Positions 26,580 through 35,867 of a stretch of 64,000 nt of DNA are shown here, in pieces. Source of the stretch: Pseudomonadota bacterium (GTDB taxonomy: Bacteria; Myxococcota; Myxococcia; Myxococcales; Myxococcaceae). Position 1 is the stretch's first letter; each line of letters opens with the position of its first letter. A program made the translations under genes and the position numbers. The notes under the pieces were generated by a model, which worked only from the letters and a program-made list of their open reading frames with translations, was not told the DNA's origin and did not search any database. The stretch is from positions 1 to 64,000 of the forward strand of contig JAFAAN010000137.1 of assembly GCA_023426545.1 (NCBI GenBank). The letters are read 5' to 3'.

Positions 26580-27632
26580 ATGGCACCGGGCATCTTCGAA
26601 ATCGAGGGCCAGGACTACTGGACCGACCCGTTCAAGTTCAGCGCCCGGGTGCTGCGCAAGTTCGTCCCCGAGGGACGCTACGGGCTGTTCCTGGACGCGC
26701 CCGCGCGAGCCGACCTCCGGACGGCCGACCGCATCCCCTTGCTGTCGCTGTACGCCGTGAAGCAGCAGGAGGCGCGCATCTACGACCCGTGGAGCACGGG
26801 CCACCTCGTGGGCGTGCGGCTGGAGGACCGGACGCTCGACATCACCCCGCTGGTCGAACCGCCCGAGCAGCCGGGCCTGTTCGACCAGGATGATGCCGAT
26901 CCAGCGCCTCCGGGAAACGGAGCCATGGCCCTCGTCGAGCAGACGGACGCCCTCCGGCTCGAAGCGATGCAGCAGCCCGGAACCTACCTGCTGACGGCGC
27001 TGATGCTGGACCGCACGTCCAACCGCGTGCAGGTCCAGGTCACCCGCTCCGTCCCCGGCTACCAGGACGAAGAAGTCACCCGCTTCCTGGAGTCCCTGAA
27101 GCAGCAGCCGCCACCGCCCGAGCCCGTGCGGTACGCCCCTGGCGAGGACGCGCGCCAGTTCCAGGCACGGCCGGACAGCCCTCCCACGCCGGAGGCCCCG
27201 GGCATCGCCGTGCACGGCGAGCGCGTGTTCCTGTACGAGCCAGGGAAGCCCGCGTGGATCCGCGGCACCTTCCAGGTCCCCGTGCTCGCCCACGAGCGGG
27301 TTCCACCCAAGCCGGAGCCGGGTGACGACGACGACGGCCATGGCCAACCTCGCCCCGCGGCCATCATCCCCGTCTCCCTGGTGGTGATTGGCAGCCGCAC
27401 CGGAGAGGCGGAGGTCATCTCCCTCCGCGTCCCCTGCTTCCAGGATGCCCCCGTGGAGGCAGGCGCCCTGGTGACGGGCCACTTCGAGTACGACCTCTTC
27501 CAGCACCCCGCCTTCAAGGGCAAGGCCCAGACACACTTCGTCTATGCCTTCTGCGGCGAGGCCATGAGCGGCCCCACGCGGATGGCCGTGGTGACGCGGG
27601 ACATGTTGGATTTGGGGAGCCGCCGCCGGTGA
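26580..27632 (+). CDS. Unknown protein downstream of the peptidase-like gene
   Basis: 350 residues, ATG 5 bp after the preceding stop. Beta-rich N-terminal half (GIFEIEGQDYWTDPFKFSAR), a Pro-rich linker near residues 170-240, and a C-terminal half with a beta pattern ending in VTGHFEYDLFQHP and THFVYAFCGEAMSGPTRM. No signal, membrane segment or known catalytic motif. Gene order suggests it is an immunity or accessory factor for the peptidase-like protein, but nothing in the sequence proves this. It overlaps the methyltransferase gene by 4 bp. Confidence 0.68.
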   Translation: MAPGIFEIEGQDYWTDPFKFSARVLRKFVPEGRYGLFLDAPARADLRTADRIPLLSLYAVKQQEARIYDPWSTGHLVGVRLEDRTLDITPLVEPPEQPGLFDQDDADPAPPGNGAMALVEQTDALRLEAMQQPGTYLLTALMLDRTSNRVQVQVTRSVPGYQDEEVTRFLESLKQQPPPPEPVRYAPGEDARQFQARPDSPPTPEAPGIAVHGERVFLYEPGKPAWIRGTFQVPVLAHERVPPKPEPGDDDDGHGQPRPAAIIPVSLVVIGSRTGEAEVISLRVPCFQDAPVEAGALVTGHFEYDLFQHPAFKGKAQTHFVYAFCGEAMSGPTRMAVVTRDMLDLGSRRR

Positions 27633-28366
27633 AGCCCACGCACGACGCGCCAGACGATGACGACTACGGCATGTCCCTGCCGGCGCTCGTCGTCCTGCGC
27701 ATCTGCGTCATGTTCATCGAGCTGTTCACCCGGCTGGGTGACGTGCTGCTCCTGCTGCGCCGGCCCCGGCTGCTTCCGCCCTACCTGGGAATCTGGCTGC
27801 GCGAGGTCTTCGTCTCGCCCTACCGCCTGAAGCGCTCCTTCGAGGTGGCGCGGGTGCTCCAGGCCAGCGGGCAGATTCTCAAGGAGCTGATGTACGGCGA
27901 GATGCCCGTGCACACGGGCGTGTGGCTCTTCTGGAAGGCGGGCCTGGGCCCCGGCTCGCGGCTGGTGGACCTGGGCGCGGGACGCGGCCGCACGCTCTTG
28001 GCCGCGCGCTGGCTGGGCGCGGAGGCCGTGGGTGTCGAGCTGATGCAGCACCACGTCGCCCTGGCTCGAAAGCCGGTGGAGAAGGCGGGCGCACGGCTCG
28101 TGCTCGGTGACGCGATGCAGGCGGACCTCCAGGACGCCACGCACGTCTTCACCAACTGGACGGCGCTGACGCCGCGGACGCGCGCCCGCCTGGTGGAGCG
28201 CTTCCGCACCTGCCGCCCCGGCACCCGCATCCTCACGGTGACGCGGCCGGTGGAGGCCCCCGGCTTCACCGTCGTCTCCAAGCACCGGCTCCTCTTCACC
28301 TGGGGCCTGGAGCACGTCTGGGTTCACGAAGTCGGCGAACGTGTCGTTGGAGATGCAATCAATTGA
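27629..28366 (+). CDS. SAM-dependent methyltransferase with N-terminal membrane segment
   Basis: 245 residues from GTG 27629, overlapping the previous stop (GTGA). A hydrophobic N-terminal stretch (residues 15-45, LVVLRICVMFIELF) suggests membrane attachment. A class I methyltransferase fold follows: motif I LVDLGAGRGRTLLAA near residue 112, the acidic end of strand 2 VGVELM, and motif FTNWTAL further on. Overall it resembles DOT1/YeaB-like or histone-methyltransferase-type small SAM enzymes with unknown acceptor. Last gene of the 23,040-28,366 run; substrate unknown. Confidence 0.72.
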   Translation: MKPTHDAPDDDDYGMSLPALVVLRICVMFIELFTRLGDVLLLLRRPRLLPPYLGIWLREVFVSPYRLKRSFEVARVLQASGQILKELMYGEMPVHTGVWLFWKAGLGPGSRLVDLGAGRGRTLLAARWLGAEAVGVELMQHHVALARKPVEKAGARLVLGDAMQADLQDATHVFTNWTALTPRTRARLVERFRTCRPGTRILTVTRPVEAPGFTVVSKHRLLFTWGLEHVWVHEVGERVVGDAIN

Positions 28367-28468
28367 CACGGCTTCCGGTGACACCGGCTCCATGCCTACG
28401 CTCCGCGCCGCGACGCCGGGCCTCGTGGCCTCGATGCCACGGGCCCAGGCGTCCAGGAGCTGAATCAC

Positions 28469-28747
28469 ATGAAGGCATGGATGACGGTGGTGTCGCTGGC
28501 CGTGGTTCCCCTCGCCGTGGGTTGCACGTCGTCGCGCGAGCTGACGCGCGCGCGCGCGGAGGCGAATGTGCTGCGCAAGGACGCGGACACGTTGCGCGAG
28601 GAGAACGCGGCGTTGAAGGAGCGCGTCGGCGAGCTGGAGGGCCAGCTCGCGACGGTGCTGGAGGAGCGCGACGCGCTGAAGGCCGCCGCCGAGCAGCCCC
28701 CCGAGCCCGTCGTCGCGCCCGCCGCGGGCAAGAAGCGCAAGAAGTAG
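28469..28747 (+). CDS. Small coiled-coil lipoprotein
   Basis: 92 residues. Signal peptide ending in the lipobox LAVGC (Cys at about residue 19), a single long heptad-rich helix (residues 25-75, with ADTLREENAALKERVGELEG), and a Pro/Ala tail finishing in a Lys/Arg cluster. The layout resembles Lpp-like or periplasmic spacer lipoproteins that may touch peptidoglycan through the basic tail; that role is inferred. It stands 20 bp before the DUF4326 gene. Confidence 0.72.
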   Translation: MKAWMTVVSLAVVPLAVGCTSSRELTRARAEANVLRKDADTLREENAALKERVGELEGQLATVLEERDALKAAAEQPPEPVVAPAAGKKRKK

Positions 28748-28766
28748 CACCCGCGAGGCCGCGCCG

Positions 28767-29204
28767 ATGACCGTGACGCGCACCACGGTGGTCCACGTCC
28801 ACGAAGGCTGCGACGTGTACGTGGGCCGGGCCTTCCGCGCCTACGCGAAGCCGAGCCCGCTCAACCCGGTGCCGGGCCGCTTCGGCAATCCCTTCAAGCC
28901 CGGAGGCGTGCGCACTCCGGGCGCCACGCTGCGCGCCTACTTCGAGCCCTGGCTGGGGACGCTGCCGGAGGCGGAGCAGGCGCGCATCCGCGAAAAGGCC
29001 CTGCGCCGCATGGGCCCGGACGCGGATGCGTTCGACGCGTTCCGCTGGTACCTGGCGCTGCGCACGCGGCACGATGCGGACTACCGCGCCGCCGTGCTGA
29101 CGTTGCGTGGCAAGCGCCTGGGCTGCTGGTGCAAGCCCGGTCCCTGTCACGCGGACATCCTGGCCGGGTGGGTGGACGCGCAGCCCGCCCCCGAGCAGGG
29201 CTGA
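28767..29204 (+). CDS. DUF4326 protein
   Basis: 145 residues with the hallmark DUF4326 segments: YVGRAFRAYAKPSPLNP, GRFGNPFKPGG, and the C-terminal LRGKRLGCWCKPGPCHADIL, where Cys and His could bind a metal. The family is widespread in phage and bacterial genomes and has no proven function. No signal peptide; probably cytoplasmic. Confidence 0.8.
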   Translation: MTVTRTTVVHVHEGCDVYVGRAFRAYAKPSPLNPVPGRFGNPFKPGGVRTPGATLRAYFEPWLGTLPEAEQARIREKALRRMGPDADAFDAFRWYLALRTRHDADYRAAVLTLRGKRLGCWCKPGPCHADILAGWVDAQPAPEQG

Positions 29205-29295
29205 GGCGGCGCGACGCCCGGCCCCACGCCTGCCGGACGAGCGGCCTCCAGCCCCTTCCCACCCGCTGGCGGTGCAGCGCCTAACTTGGAGCGGC

Positions 29296-31062
29296 GTGGG
29301 CGTCCAGCACCCAGCCAGCGGGCCTCCCGGCATGACGGGCCCTCGCGGGAGGAACCCCTTCGCCAGGGTGCTCGTGGGGAGCATCATCGGCCCGGAGCAG
29401 CGCTTCTGGGTGCTCGTCGTCGTGGTGGGACTCATCGCGGGGATGGGCGCGGTGGCGCTGCTCAAGGTGCTGCGCTTCACCCAGCAGCTCTTCTGGCAGA
29501 GCACCGGCGAGGACTTCCTCGCGGGCGTCGCCGCGGCGCCCACGTGGCGCCGCGTGCTCATCCCGATTCTGGGCGGCGCGCTGGTGACGCTGCTGACGCT
29601 CATCGTCGGCCGGCCCATGCGCGGCCACGGCACCGCGGGCATCATCGAGTCCATCTGGGTGAAGTCCGGCCGGCTGTCCCTCCCCCGGGCGCTGCTGCGG
29701 GGGCTGGTGTCCATCCTCGCCGTGGCGCTGGGCGCGCCGCTGGGCCGCGAGGGCGCGCTGCTGTCCACGGGCGCGGCCAGCGGCTCGTCGCTGGCCCACT
29801 GGCTGCGGCTGGGCCCCGGCCAGACCCGCCTGCTGGTGGCCTGCGGCGCCTCCGCCGGTATGGCCTCCGCGTACAACGTGCCCATCGGCGCGGCCCTCTT
29901 CGGACTGGAGGTGCTGCTGGGCAGCTTCGCGCTGGAGCTCTTCGGCCCCATCGTCGTCTCGTGCGTGGTGGCGACGCTGGTGTCGCGCGGCCTCATCGCG
30001 GACCACCCCAGCTTCGTGATTCCCCACTACGCGCTGCTGCACCCACGCGAGCTGGCGCTGGCCATGCTGCTGGGCGTGGTGCTGGGCGTCGCGTCCGCCT
30101 TCTACGTCCGCGGCATCAACGCCATGTCGGACCTGCTGGACCGGCCCTCCGCGTGGCTGGCGCCCTTCCTCCCCTTGCTGTCCATGACGGTGGTGGGCGT
30201 CGCGTCGGTGTGGCTGCCGCAGCTCCTGGGCAACGGCTACGACGCGGTGAACGCGGCGCTGCTCGGGAAGCTGCCCCTGTCCCTGTTGCTGCTGCTCCCG
30301 CTGGTGAAGCTGGCCCTCACCGCGACGTGCGCGGGCGCGGGGGTGCCCGGCGGGCTCTTCACCCCGTCGCTCTTCTACGGCGGGCTGCTGGGCGGCGCGT
30401 TCGGGATGCTGGCCGAGCAGGTGCTCCCCGGCGGCGCTCCCAGCGGCGCCTACACCCTGCTGGGCATGGGCGCGATTCTCGCGGGCACCACGCACGCCTC
30501 GGTGTCCGCGGTGCTCCTCATCTTCGAGCTCACCGGCGACTACCCGCTGGTCCTTCCGCTGATGCTCAGCGCGGTGGTGTCCGCGGCCATCAGCCGGCGC
30601 CTGGAGCCCGAGTCGCTGTACACGGCCGTGCTCAACCGCCGCAACGTGCACGTCCCCGCCACGGTGCCCCACTGGCTGCGAGAGGAGGGCGCCCGCGCGC
30701 TGCTCAAGCCCGTGCACCAGCGCGTGGCCCCCACGGCGCCGCTCCAGGAGGTGCTGGCCTTCCTCCTCGAACAGCCCCACGGCGTGGACCTCTACGTCAC
30801 CGACGAGACGGGGCGGTACCGGGGCGCGCTGGTGCTCGACCAGTTGAAGGGCCACCTGCCGGACCACTCGCAGCTCCACGCCACCATCGCCGCGGACCTG
30901 ATGGACGTGCGCGTGCGCCCCATCACCCCCGGCCTGTCCCTGGGCGAAGTCGCCGCGCGCTTCACCGAGACGTCGCTGGAGCGGCTCCCCGTGGTGGACG
31001 GAGAGCGGCGGCTCCTCGGCACAATCTCCAAGCGGGACGTGTTGAAACAGGGAACCTTCTGA
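29296..31062 (+). CDS. ClC-family chloride channel/antiporter with CBS domains
   Basis: About 588 residues from GTG 29296, which has GGAG 4 bases upstream; ATG at 29332 is the alternative. ClC membrane domain with selectivity motifs GHGTAGI (usually GSGIP), GREGALL (GKEGP; the gating Glu is kept) and GGLFTPS (GxFxP). The C-terminal 140 residues hold two CBS domains (RVAPTAPLQEVLAFLLE and RVRPITPGLSLGEVAARF), which bind adenine nucleotides in relatives. Keeping the gating Glu favours Cl-/H+ exchange. The two altered motifs near the pore mean the ion is not certain. Confidence 0.9.
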   Translation: MGVQHPASGPPGMTGPRGRNPFARVLVGSIIGPEQRFWVLVVVVGLIAGMGAVALLKVLRFTQQLFWQSTGEDFLAGVAAAPTWRRVLIPILGGALVTLLTLIVGRPMRGHGTAGIIESIWVKSGRLSLPRALLRGLVSILAVALGAPLGREGALLSTGAASGSSLAHWLRLGPGQTRLLVACGASAGMASAYNVPIGAALFGLEVLLGSFALELFGPIVVSCVVATLVSRGLIADHPSFVIPHYALLHPRELALAMLLGVVLGVASAFYVRGINAMSDLLDRPSAWLAPFLPLLSMTVVGVASVWLPQLLGNGYDAVNAALLGKLPLSLLLLLPLVKLALTATCAGAGVPGGLFTPSLFYGGLLGGAFGMLAEQVLPGGAPSGAYTLLGMGAILAGTTHASVSAVLLIFELTGDYPLVLPLMLSAVVSAAISRRLEPESLYTAVLNRRNVHVPATVPHWLREEGARALLKPVHQRVAPTAPLQEVLAFLLEQPHGVDLYVTDETGRYRGALVLDQLKGHLPDHSQLHATIAADLMDVRVRPITPGLSLGEVAARFTETSLERLPVVDGERRLLGTISKRDVLKQGTF

Positions 31063-31072
31063 GGGACACGGC

Positions 31073-31351
31073 GTGGAAGACAGGCGGATGCTGCAAGGAC
31101 CGGCGCGCGCATGGAGCATCGTGCTCATATCCATGCTGTGCCTGGTGCTGAGCGTCGTCCTGCTCCGCCGCCCGCCCCCCGTCCCGCCCAAGCACCCCGC
31201 CGCCGCCGCGCCCGAGCGCCCCCTCACCCCCGAGGAGCGCCGGTCCATGTACCGCGCCTGGCCCCTGTTCGAGGGCTGGCCGCTGCCCCAGCTCCCGCCG
31301 GACGCCCCCGCCCCTCGCGACGAGAAGCCACCCCCCGAGCCTCCGCGCTGA
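31073..31351 (+). CDS. Small single-pass membrane protein
   Basis: 92 residues from GTG 31073, with GAGGGA nearby upstream; ATG 31088 is possible. One hydrophobic helix near residues 14-31 (VLISMLCLVLSVVLL) then a long Pro-rich segment, with a short conserved-looking core RRSMYRAWPLFEGWPLP. Starts 11 bp after the channel gene, so probably cotranscribed with it. Function unknown. Confidence 0.6.
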   Translation: MEDRRMLQGPARAWSIVLISMLCLVLSVVLLRRPPPVPPKHPAAAAPERPLTPEERRSMYRAWPLFEGWPLPQLPPDAPAPRDEKPPPEPPR

Positions 31352-31364
31352 CCCGGCGCAATCG

Positions 31365-31382
31365 CTCTCATGCGAATGAGAG
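31365..31382. promoter_or_regulatory. Inverted repeat, possible operator or weak terminator
   Basis: Perfect 7-bp arms CTCTCAT and ATGAGAG with a 4-base spacer, just after the small membrane gene and about 165 bp before the large secreted protein. The AT content of the arms is unusual for this genome. It could bind a dimeric regulator of the downstream gene or mark the end of the upstream transcript. Confidence 0.3.
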
Positions 31383-31547
31383 GGATTCACCGCGCCGTCA
31401 GCGCCGCGCGCATGAGCGGCGCATGTGTCTCGGATGCCTCGGGTGAAATGACCTCGGGTGATGAGCGACCCTCGCCGCATGGGCTCACATCCCCGGGCGC
31501 TTCGCTTGCATGATCGCCCAGGGCGGTATTCTTCGAGCGAGCCCCCC

Positions 31548-34406
31548 ATGCCCTCACATGCTGCTTTCCTGACCGCACCCCGCTTCGCGTTCGCGTGGAG
31601 CCCGTTCCTCCTCGTCGCGCTGACGGGGCTGCTGCTCTCCGAGCCCGCACGGGCGGCCACCAACGCGGAGTCAGCGCAGCGCGCCATCAACTTCCTCAGC
31701 GCGGACGCGGAGAACTGGTCCGTGCGTTTCGGCTGCACGTCCTGCCACCGCCATGGCGCGGCGATGTTCGGCCTCGCGAACGCGCGCACCACCGGGTACG
31801 ACCTGGACGCGCTCACGTACAACGGGCGCACCAACCGGCAGAACCTGGAGTCCATCGCCGGGCGCCTCGTGTCCGAGCAGCGCGCGGACGGCTCCTGGTA
31901 CCACGAGGGCGTCTACTACCCCAACGCGAAGTCCAGCTACTCCGCCTTCGGGCTCGCCGGCTACGACGCACACCTGGACACGCGCTACTCGGACGCGCTG
32001 GTGCTCGCCGCGGACTGGGCGCTGACGCGGCAGGAGACCGGGGGCCGCTGGCGCGAGGACTTCCCCTTCTACCCGGTGGGCTACGGCAACGTCGGCATCA
32101 CCGCGCGGATGATGACGGCCATCGCCCAGGCCCGGCAGCGCGTGGACCCGGCGAGGGCGGCGCGGTACCAGGCCGCGCTGGACCGGGCCGCCGCGTACGT
32201 GCGCGCGCACATGGAGGATGGAACGGACGGCCCGCAGGCCGATGGCCAGCGCTACACCCATCAGGTGGCGTGGGCCATGGTGGGCCTGAAGGCCGCCGGC
32301 CCGGGCGCCAGCGGCGAGAACACCCGCGCCCTGGAGGCCATGGCCACGCGCCTGCTGGCCACGCGCGCGGGCGGCGGGGCGCCGGGCTGGGGCTCGCTCG
32401 AAGGCGACGCGCCCGACGAGTTCGCCACCGGCATCTCCCTGTACGCGCTGTGCCTCGCGGGCCGGAAGCCCGGCGCGGACGGGCGCATGTCAGAGGCGCT
32501 CGAATGGCTCAAGGCGCGGCAGGCCCCGGACGGGAGCTGGGGCGCGGGCACGCGCTACCCGGACATCCCCACCACCTTCGCCTCGCTGGGGCTGGCGTGC
32601 TTCGGCGACTACGGCGTCAGCGTCACGGTGAGCGGCGCGGCGCGGCGCGTCCTGGAGCATGACCTGCCTCGCGCGCAGTCCGTCACCTACCCCATCACGG
32701 TGCGCAACCAGGGCTACCGGACGGACAGCTACCGCCTGAGCACGCAGGGCGGACTCGCGGGCTGGACGGCGGCGCTGAGCCGCACGACGCTGGAGCTGGC
32801 GCCCGACGCCGAGGCCACCCTCACCCTCACCATCACCGCGCCGGAGGGCCTGGAGCCATCCTTGACGTCGGAGGTCATGGTGGTGGCGGCGTCCCAGGAG
32901 GCCGCCGGGGTGAAGGGCTCCGCGCGCGTCACCACGTACACGAACCCGCCGCCGCCCACCGAGGGCGTGCCCACCCTCACCACGCTGCTGGAGCCCGCCA
33001 GCGGCGAGCTCACGGTGGCGCAGGACAACACCCTGTCCGCGCGCGTGGTGGATACCCGGGGCTGGGAGGCGCGAGGCCCGGGCATGGGCGTGGTGACGTT
33101 CTCCGTCGCGGGCGTCACCGTGGGCGCGGACAACGACGCGGACGGGGACGGCGTGTACACCTTCGTGTGGCGTCCGCGCGCCGCCACCTGGAGCGAGCTG
33201 GGCGTGCAGGACCTGCGCGCGGTGTACTCGGGCGTGACGCTGGAGCCCGCACGGGAGAACCGCCTGGGCAGCACGGCGTCGCTCACGGTGGAGGTCCACC
33301 CGTCGCCCTACCCCGCGCCGTCGGTGACGCTGTGCGGCCTGCCCGGCTTCACGGACGCGCTGACGCTGGAGGTCTGCGGCTTCGTCACGCCCCTGGCGGC
33401 GGGCGCGGAGATCGACTCGGCCACCTTCGTCATCCAGGGGGTGAGCCACCCCGTGGCGCCGGACCCCAGCGGGGGCTACGTGGACGCGGTGCTGCCGCTG
33501 GTGGACGGCCCCAACGTCATCCGGCTGGTGGCCACCGACTCGTTCGGCGGCATCGCCAGCGAGGAGGCCACGGTGATGGTGGACAACACCGCGCCGGAGC
33601 TGACCTTCCTCGCCCCCGCCAATGGCGAGGCGATGGCGGCCTACAGCGTGGATGTGCGGATGGTGGTGCGGGACTGGTCCCCCGTGCGCGTGGAGACGAA
33701 CTGGGTGCAGGTGACGGACGTGCCCGCAGGCGGCGGCGACGTGACGCACCGGGTGGACCTGTGGCCGGGGGAGAACCTCATCCTGGTGCGGGCCACGGAC
33801 TCGGTGGGCCACGTCACCGAGCGCCTGTTGACGGTGTGGGTGGACGCGGAGGCGCCGTGGGTGTCCACGGGCCTGCCGGACGGGTGGCTCGTGGGGCCGC
33901 AGCCGGAGGACGCGCTGCCCTACGACATCGGCGTGTACTCCGCCTCCGCGACGACGGTGGCGCTGTCCACCGGGGAGACGTACGCGCTGCCCCGGGGAGG
34001 CGGCGGTGTGCAGGCGACGCTGGCGCTGGTGCCCGGCGACAACGCCTTCACGATTGAGGTGACGAGCGAGACGGGCCTGCGCACGACGGTGTCGCGAACG
34101 GTGCGCTACGACAACAGCCCGCCGGAAGCCGAGCTGTGGATGCCGGTGCCGGGGCAAACCTACAGCGGGGTGATGGTCCTCACCGCGCGGGTGACGGACG
34201 GACTGAGCGGTGTGCGGGGCGTGGCCTTCACGCGGGATGGCTCTGGCATCCGGGCCGCCACGCTCCAGCCGGACGGCACCTGGACGGCGGAGTTGGACAC
34301 GCGCGAGCTGGTGGACGGCGAGCACACCGTGGAGGTGTGGATGGATGACCACGCGGGGAACTTCGCCATCCAGACGTTCCCCTTCTCCACGAGGAACCCG
34401 CCGTAG
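31548..34406 (+). CDS. Secreted protein: alpha/alpha-toroid domain plus Ig-like repeats
   Basis: 952 residues. ATG 31548 begins a signal peptide (LLVALTGLLLSEPARA). Residues about 35-360 are a prenyltransferase/squalene-oxidase-like alpha/alpha toroid with repeated DGSW-type motifs (ADGSWYHEG, PDGSWGAG). Within it CTSCH matches the CXXCH heme-attachment pattern. The rest is beta-rich: an Ig-like segment resembling DUF11/NEW3 domains (ITVRNQGYRTDSYRLS), then several cadherin/Ig-like repeats containing VDNTAPELTFLAP and DNSPPEAELWMPV. It is probably an extracellular or outer-surface protein. Enzymatic activity and heme binding are not established. Confidence 0.8.
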   Translation: MPSHAAFLTAPRFAFAWSPFLLVALTGLLLSEPARAATNAESAQRAINFLSADAENWSVRFGCTSCHRHGAAMFGLANARTTGYDLDALTYNGRTNRQNLESIAGRLVSEQRADGSWYHEGVYYPNAKSSYSAFGLAGYDAHLDTRYSDALVLAADWALTRQETGGRWREDFPFYPVGYGNVGITARMMTAIAQARQRVDPARAARYQAALDRAAAYVRAHMEDGTDGPQADGQRYTHQVAWAMVGLKAAGPGASGENTRALEAMATRLLATRAGGGAPGWGSLEGDAPDEFATGISLYALCLAGRKPGADGRMSEALEWLKARQAPDGSWGAGTRYPDIPTTFASLGLACFGDYGVSVTVSGAARRVLEHDLPRAQSVTYPITVRNQGYRTDSYRLSTQGGLAGWTAALSRTTLELAPDAEATLTLTITAPEGLEPSLTSEVMVVAASQEAAGVKGSARVTTYTNPPPPTEGVPTLTTLLEPASGELTVAQDNTLSARVVDTRGWEARGPGMGVVTFSVAGVTVGADNDADGDGVYTFVWRPRAATWSELGVQDLRAVYSGVTLEPARENRLGSTASLTVEVHPSPYPAPSVTLCGLPGFTDALTLEVCGFVTPLAAGAEIDSATFVIQGVSHPVAPDPSGGYVDAVLPLVDGPNVIRLVATDSFGGIASEEATVMVDNTAPELTFLAPANGEAMAAYSVDVRMVVRDWSPVRVETNWVQVTDVPAGGGDVTHRVDLWPGENLILVRATDSVGHVTERLLTVWVDAEAPWVSTGLPDGWLVGPQPEDALPYDIGVYSASATTVALSTGETYALPRGGGGVQATLALVPGDNAFTIEVTSETGLRTTVSRTVRYDNSPPEAELWMPVPGQTYSGVMVLTARVTDGLSGVRGVAFTRDGSGIRAATLQPDGTWTAELDTRELVDGEHTVEVWMDDHAGNFAIQTFPFSTRNPP

Positions 34407-34427
34407 CCGGAGGGCGCGCCGCCCCGC

Positions 34428-34808
34428 CTACTTCTTCTTGTGCTGCATCGCCGAGGCGACCAGGTTCATCAGCTTCAGCTGCACGGTGGACAGCTTGCGC
34501 AGGTTGCGCATCAGCCGCCGCATCTCCGGCGTGTCGTCCTCGCGGTTCTTCGAGGAGGCCTTCTCCTTCACGGGCGGCGGGGCCGTGAAGCCCTCCCCCA
34601 GGCCGAGCAGCTCGTGGGGTGGCACATTCAGCACCATGCACAGGCGGCGCAGGTTCTGGACGCTGGGCAGCATGTGGCCGCGCTCCAACCGCCCGTACAC
34701 CTCCGACGCCATGCCAATGCGCTCGGCGACATCCGCCTGCGTCAGTCCCATCCGCACCCGGGCGGCCCTCGACGCGGCCCCCAGCATGCTCGCCAGTTCT
34801 GTGTCCAT
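34428..34808 (-). CDS. XRE-family transcriptional regulator
   Basis: 126 residues from ATG 34808. Helix-turn-helix of the Cro/CI type at residues 12-66 (MGLTQADVAERIGMASEVYG, then RLERGHMLPSVQNLRRLC). A basic C-terminal tail of 60 residues contains ERMRRL-like helices and ends in HKKK. No ligand domain. The start used here keeps the family's short N-terminus. A longer in-frame start at 34898 adds 30 residues rich in Pro/Trp that look like untranslated leader. Targets unknown. Confidence 0.8.
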   Translation of the reverse strand: MDTELASMLGAASRAARVRMGLTQADVAERIGMASEVYGRLERGHMLPSVQNLRRLCMVLNVPPHELLGLGEGFTAPPPVKEKASSKNREDDTPEMRRLMRNLRKLSTVQLKLMNLVASAMQHKKK

Positions 34809-34931
34809 GCGTGTGTCAGTCCACGGAAGGGGGCCCGGCCACGGACCCCATGGAAGGCAGACCCCGAGATAACCCTCAAGGTCGGGTACTTTCACCATAC
34901 CTTCCGCGTTTTTTCAAAGCGCTCGCGCGCC

Positions 34932-35453
34932 TCAGCGGGCGGGGGTGCTCTCCGCTGCGTCCAGCAGCAAGCGGCGGCGCTCGGCGGCGGTGAACAGCGT
35001 CGACAGCGGCAGCCCCAGGAAGAAGGCGTGCAACACAATCTGCGGGAACTGCGGCACGTCGAGGAACCAGGGATAGGAGCCGCGCCCGACGAACTGGAAG
35101 TTCACCAGCCACACGAAGATGCCGTAGAGCATCCCCACCGCCGCCTGGAACTCCCAGCGTCCGCGCCCGTCTGGCGGCAGCAGCGCGTCCAGCACCGAGT
35201 AGAAGAGCCCCACCACGGCCGAAATCGCCAGGTGGACGCCCACGCCCAGCAGCAGCGCCGTGCCGTCCGGCACCTGCGCCGAGAAGACGGCGGGCCCCAG
35301 GATGACCCCCGCGGACATGCGCACCGGGCGCATGGGGCTGTCCCCCGTGGCCACCGCCAGCGCCACCTCGGCCAGGGCCAGCACCACGCCCGCGACCATG
35401 CCGAAGAGCAGGCCGTTCGTGGCGGACCACGGGGTGTACCTCCGCCGTGCCAT
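34932..35453 (-). CDS. Four-helix integral membrane protein
   Basis: 173 residues from ATG 35453, with GGAGG 7 bases upstream. About four hydrophobic helices (LLFGMVAGVVLALAEVALAV, LLLGVGVHLAISAVVGLFY, AAVGMLYGIFVWLVNF, IVLHAFFLGLPLSTLF). The conserved-looking loop FQFVGRGSYPWFLDVPQF resembles a group of uncharacterised bacterial membrane proteins. No enzymatic motif. Regulation and function unknown. Confidence 0.72.
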   Translation of the reverse strand: MARRRYTPWSATNGLLFGMVAGVVLALAEVALAVATGDSPMRPVRMSAGVILGPAVFSAQVPDGTALLLGVGVHLAISAVVGLFYSVLDALLPPDGRGRWEFQAAVGMLYGIFVWLVNFQFVGRGSYPWFLDVPQFPQIVLHAFFLGLPLSTLFTAAERRRLLLDAAESTPAR

Positions 35454-35867
35454 CCTTCCCTCCTTGCCAGGGCCCGCCGCATGCCTGGCCCCGAGGTCAA
35501 CGTGGGCACGCGCGGAACGGGCGGGCAGCCAGTACGCGCCAGGGGCTCGCGACGCCGCCCCGGGAGCAGGCGCCCGGGCATGGCCGCGACGTCCCGCATC
35601 CGCGGGCCCCACCTCCCGGGCGGCCGCCGGATGCGCGTGTCACCCTGCCTTGCCCGGGCCTCGGGCAAGCGTCCTGGAGGGCATGGAAACGGTGACTCCC
35701 AGGACTTCGAGCCTGTCCTTTCTTCCGCCCCGGATGTCGCCAGTCTGTAACTCCTGCAGCTTGGGCACGGCGCGGCGCGTCCCACGTTGTTGAAAATCCT
35801 AGGGGTGGGTCAAAGGCACGCCATTGGCATGTCCGGCGCATCCGGAAAGGACGAAGGACACCAGGAC
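35454..35867. other. Intergenic region, 414 bp
   Basis: No gene is supported. It separates the minus-strand membrane protein from the small plus-strand gene. A hairpin with 8-bp arms (CTTGCCCG/CGGGCAAG, 5-base loop) spans 35,649-35,669. An AT-richer patch near 35,787-35,800 (TTGTTGAAAATCCTA) is the most likely promoter area for the plus-strand gene. Confidence 0.5.
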
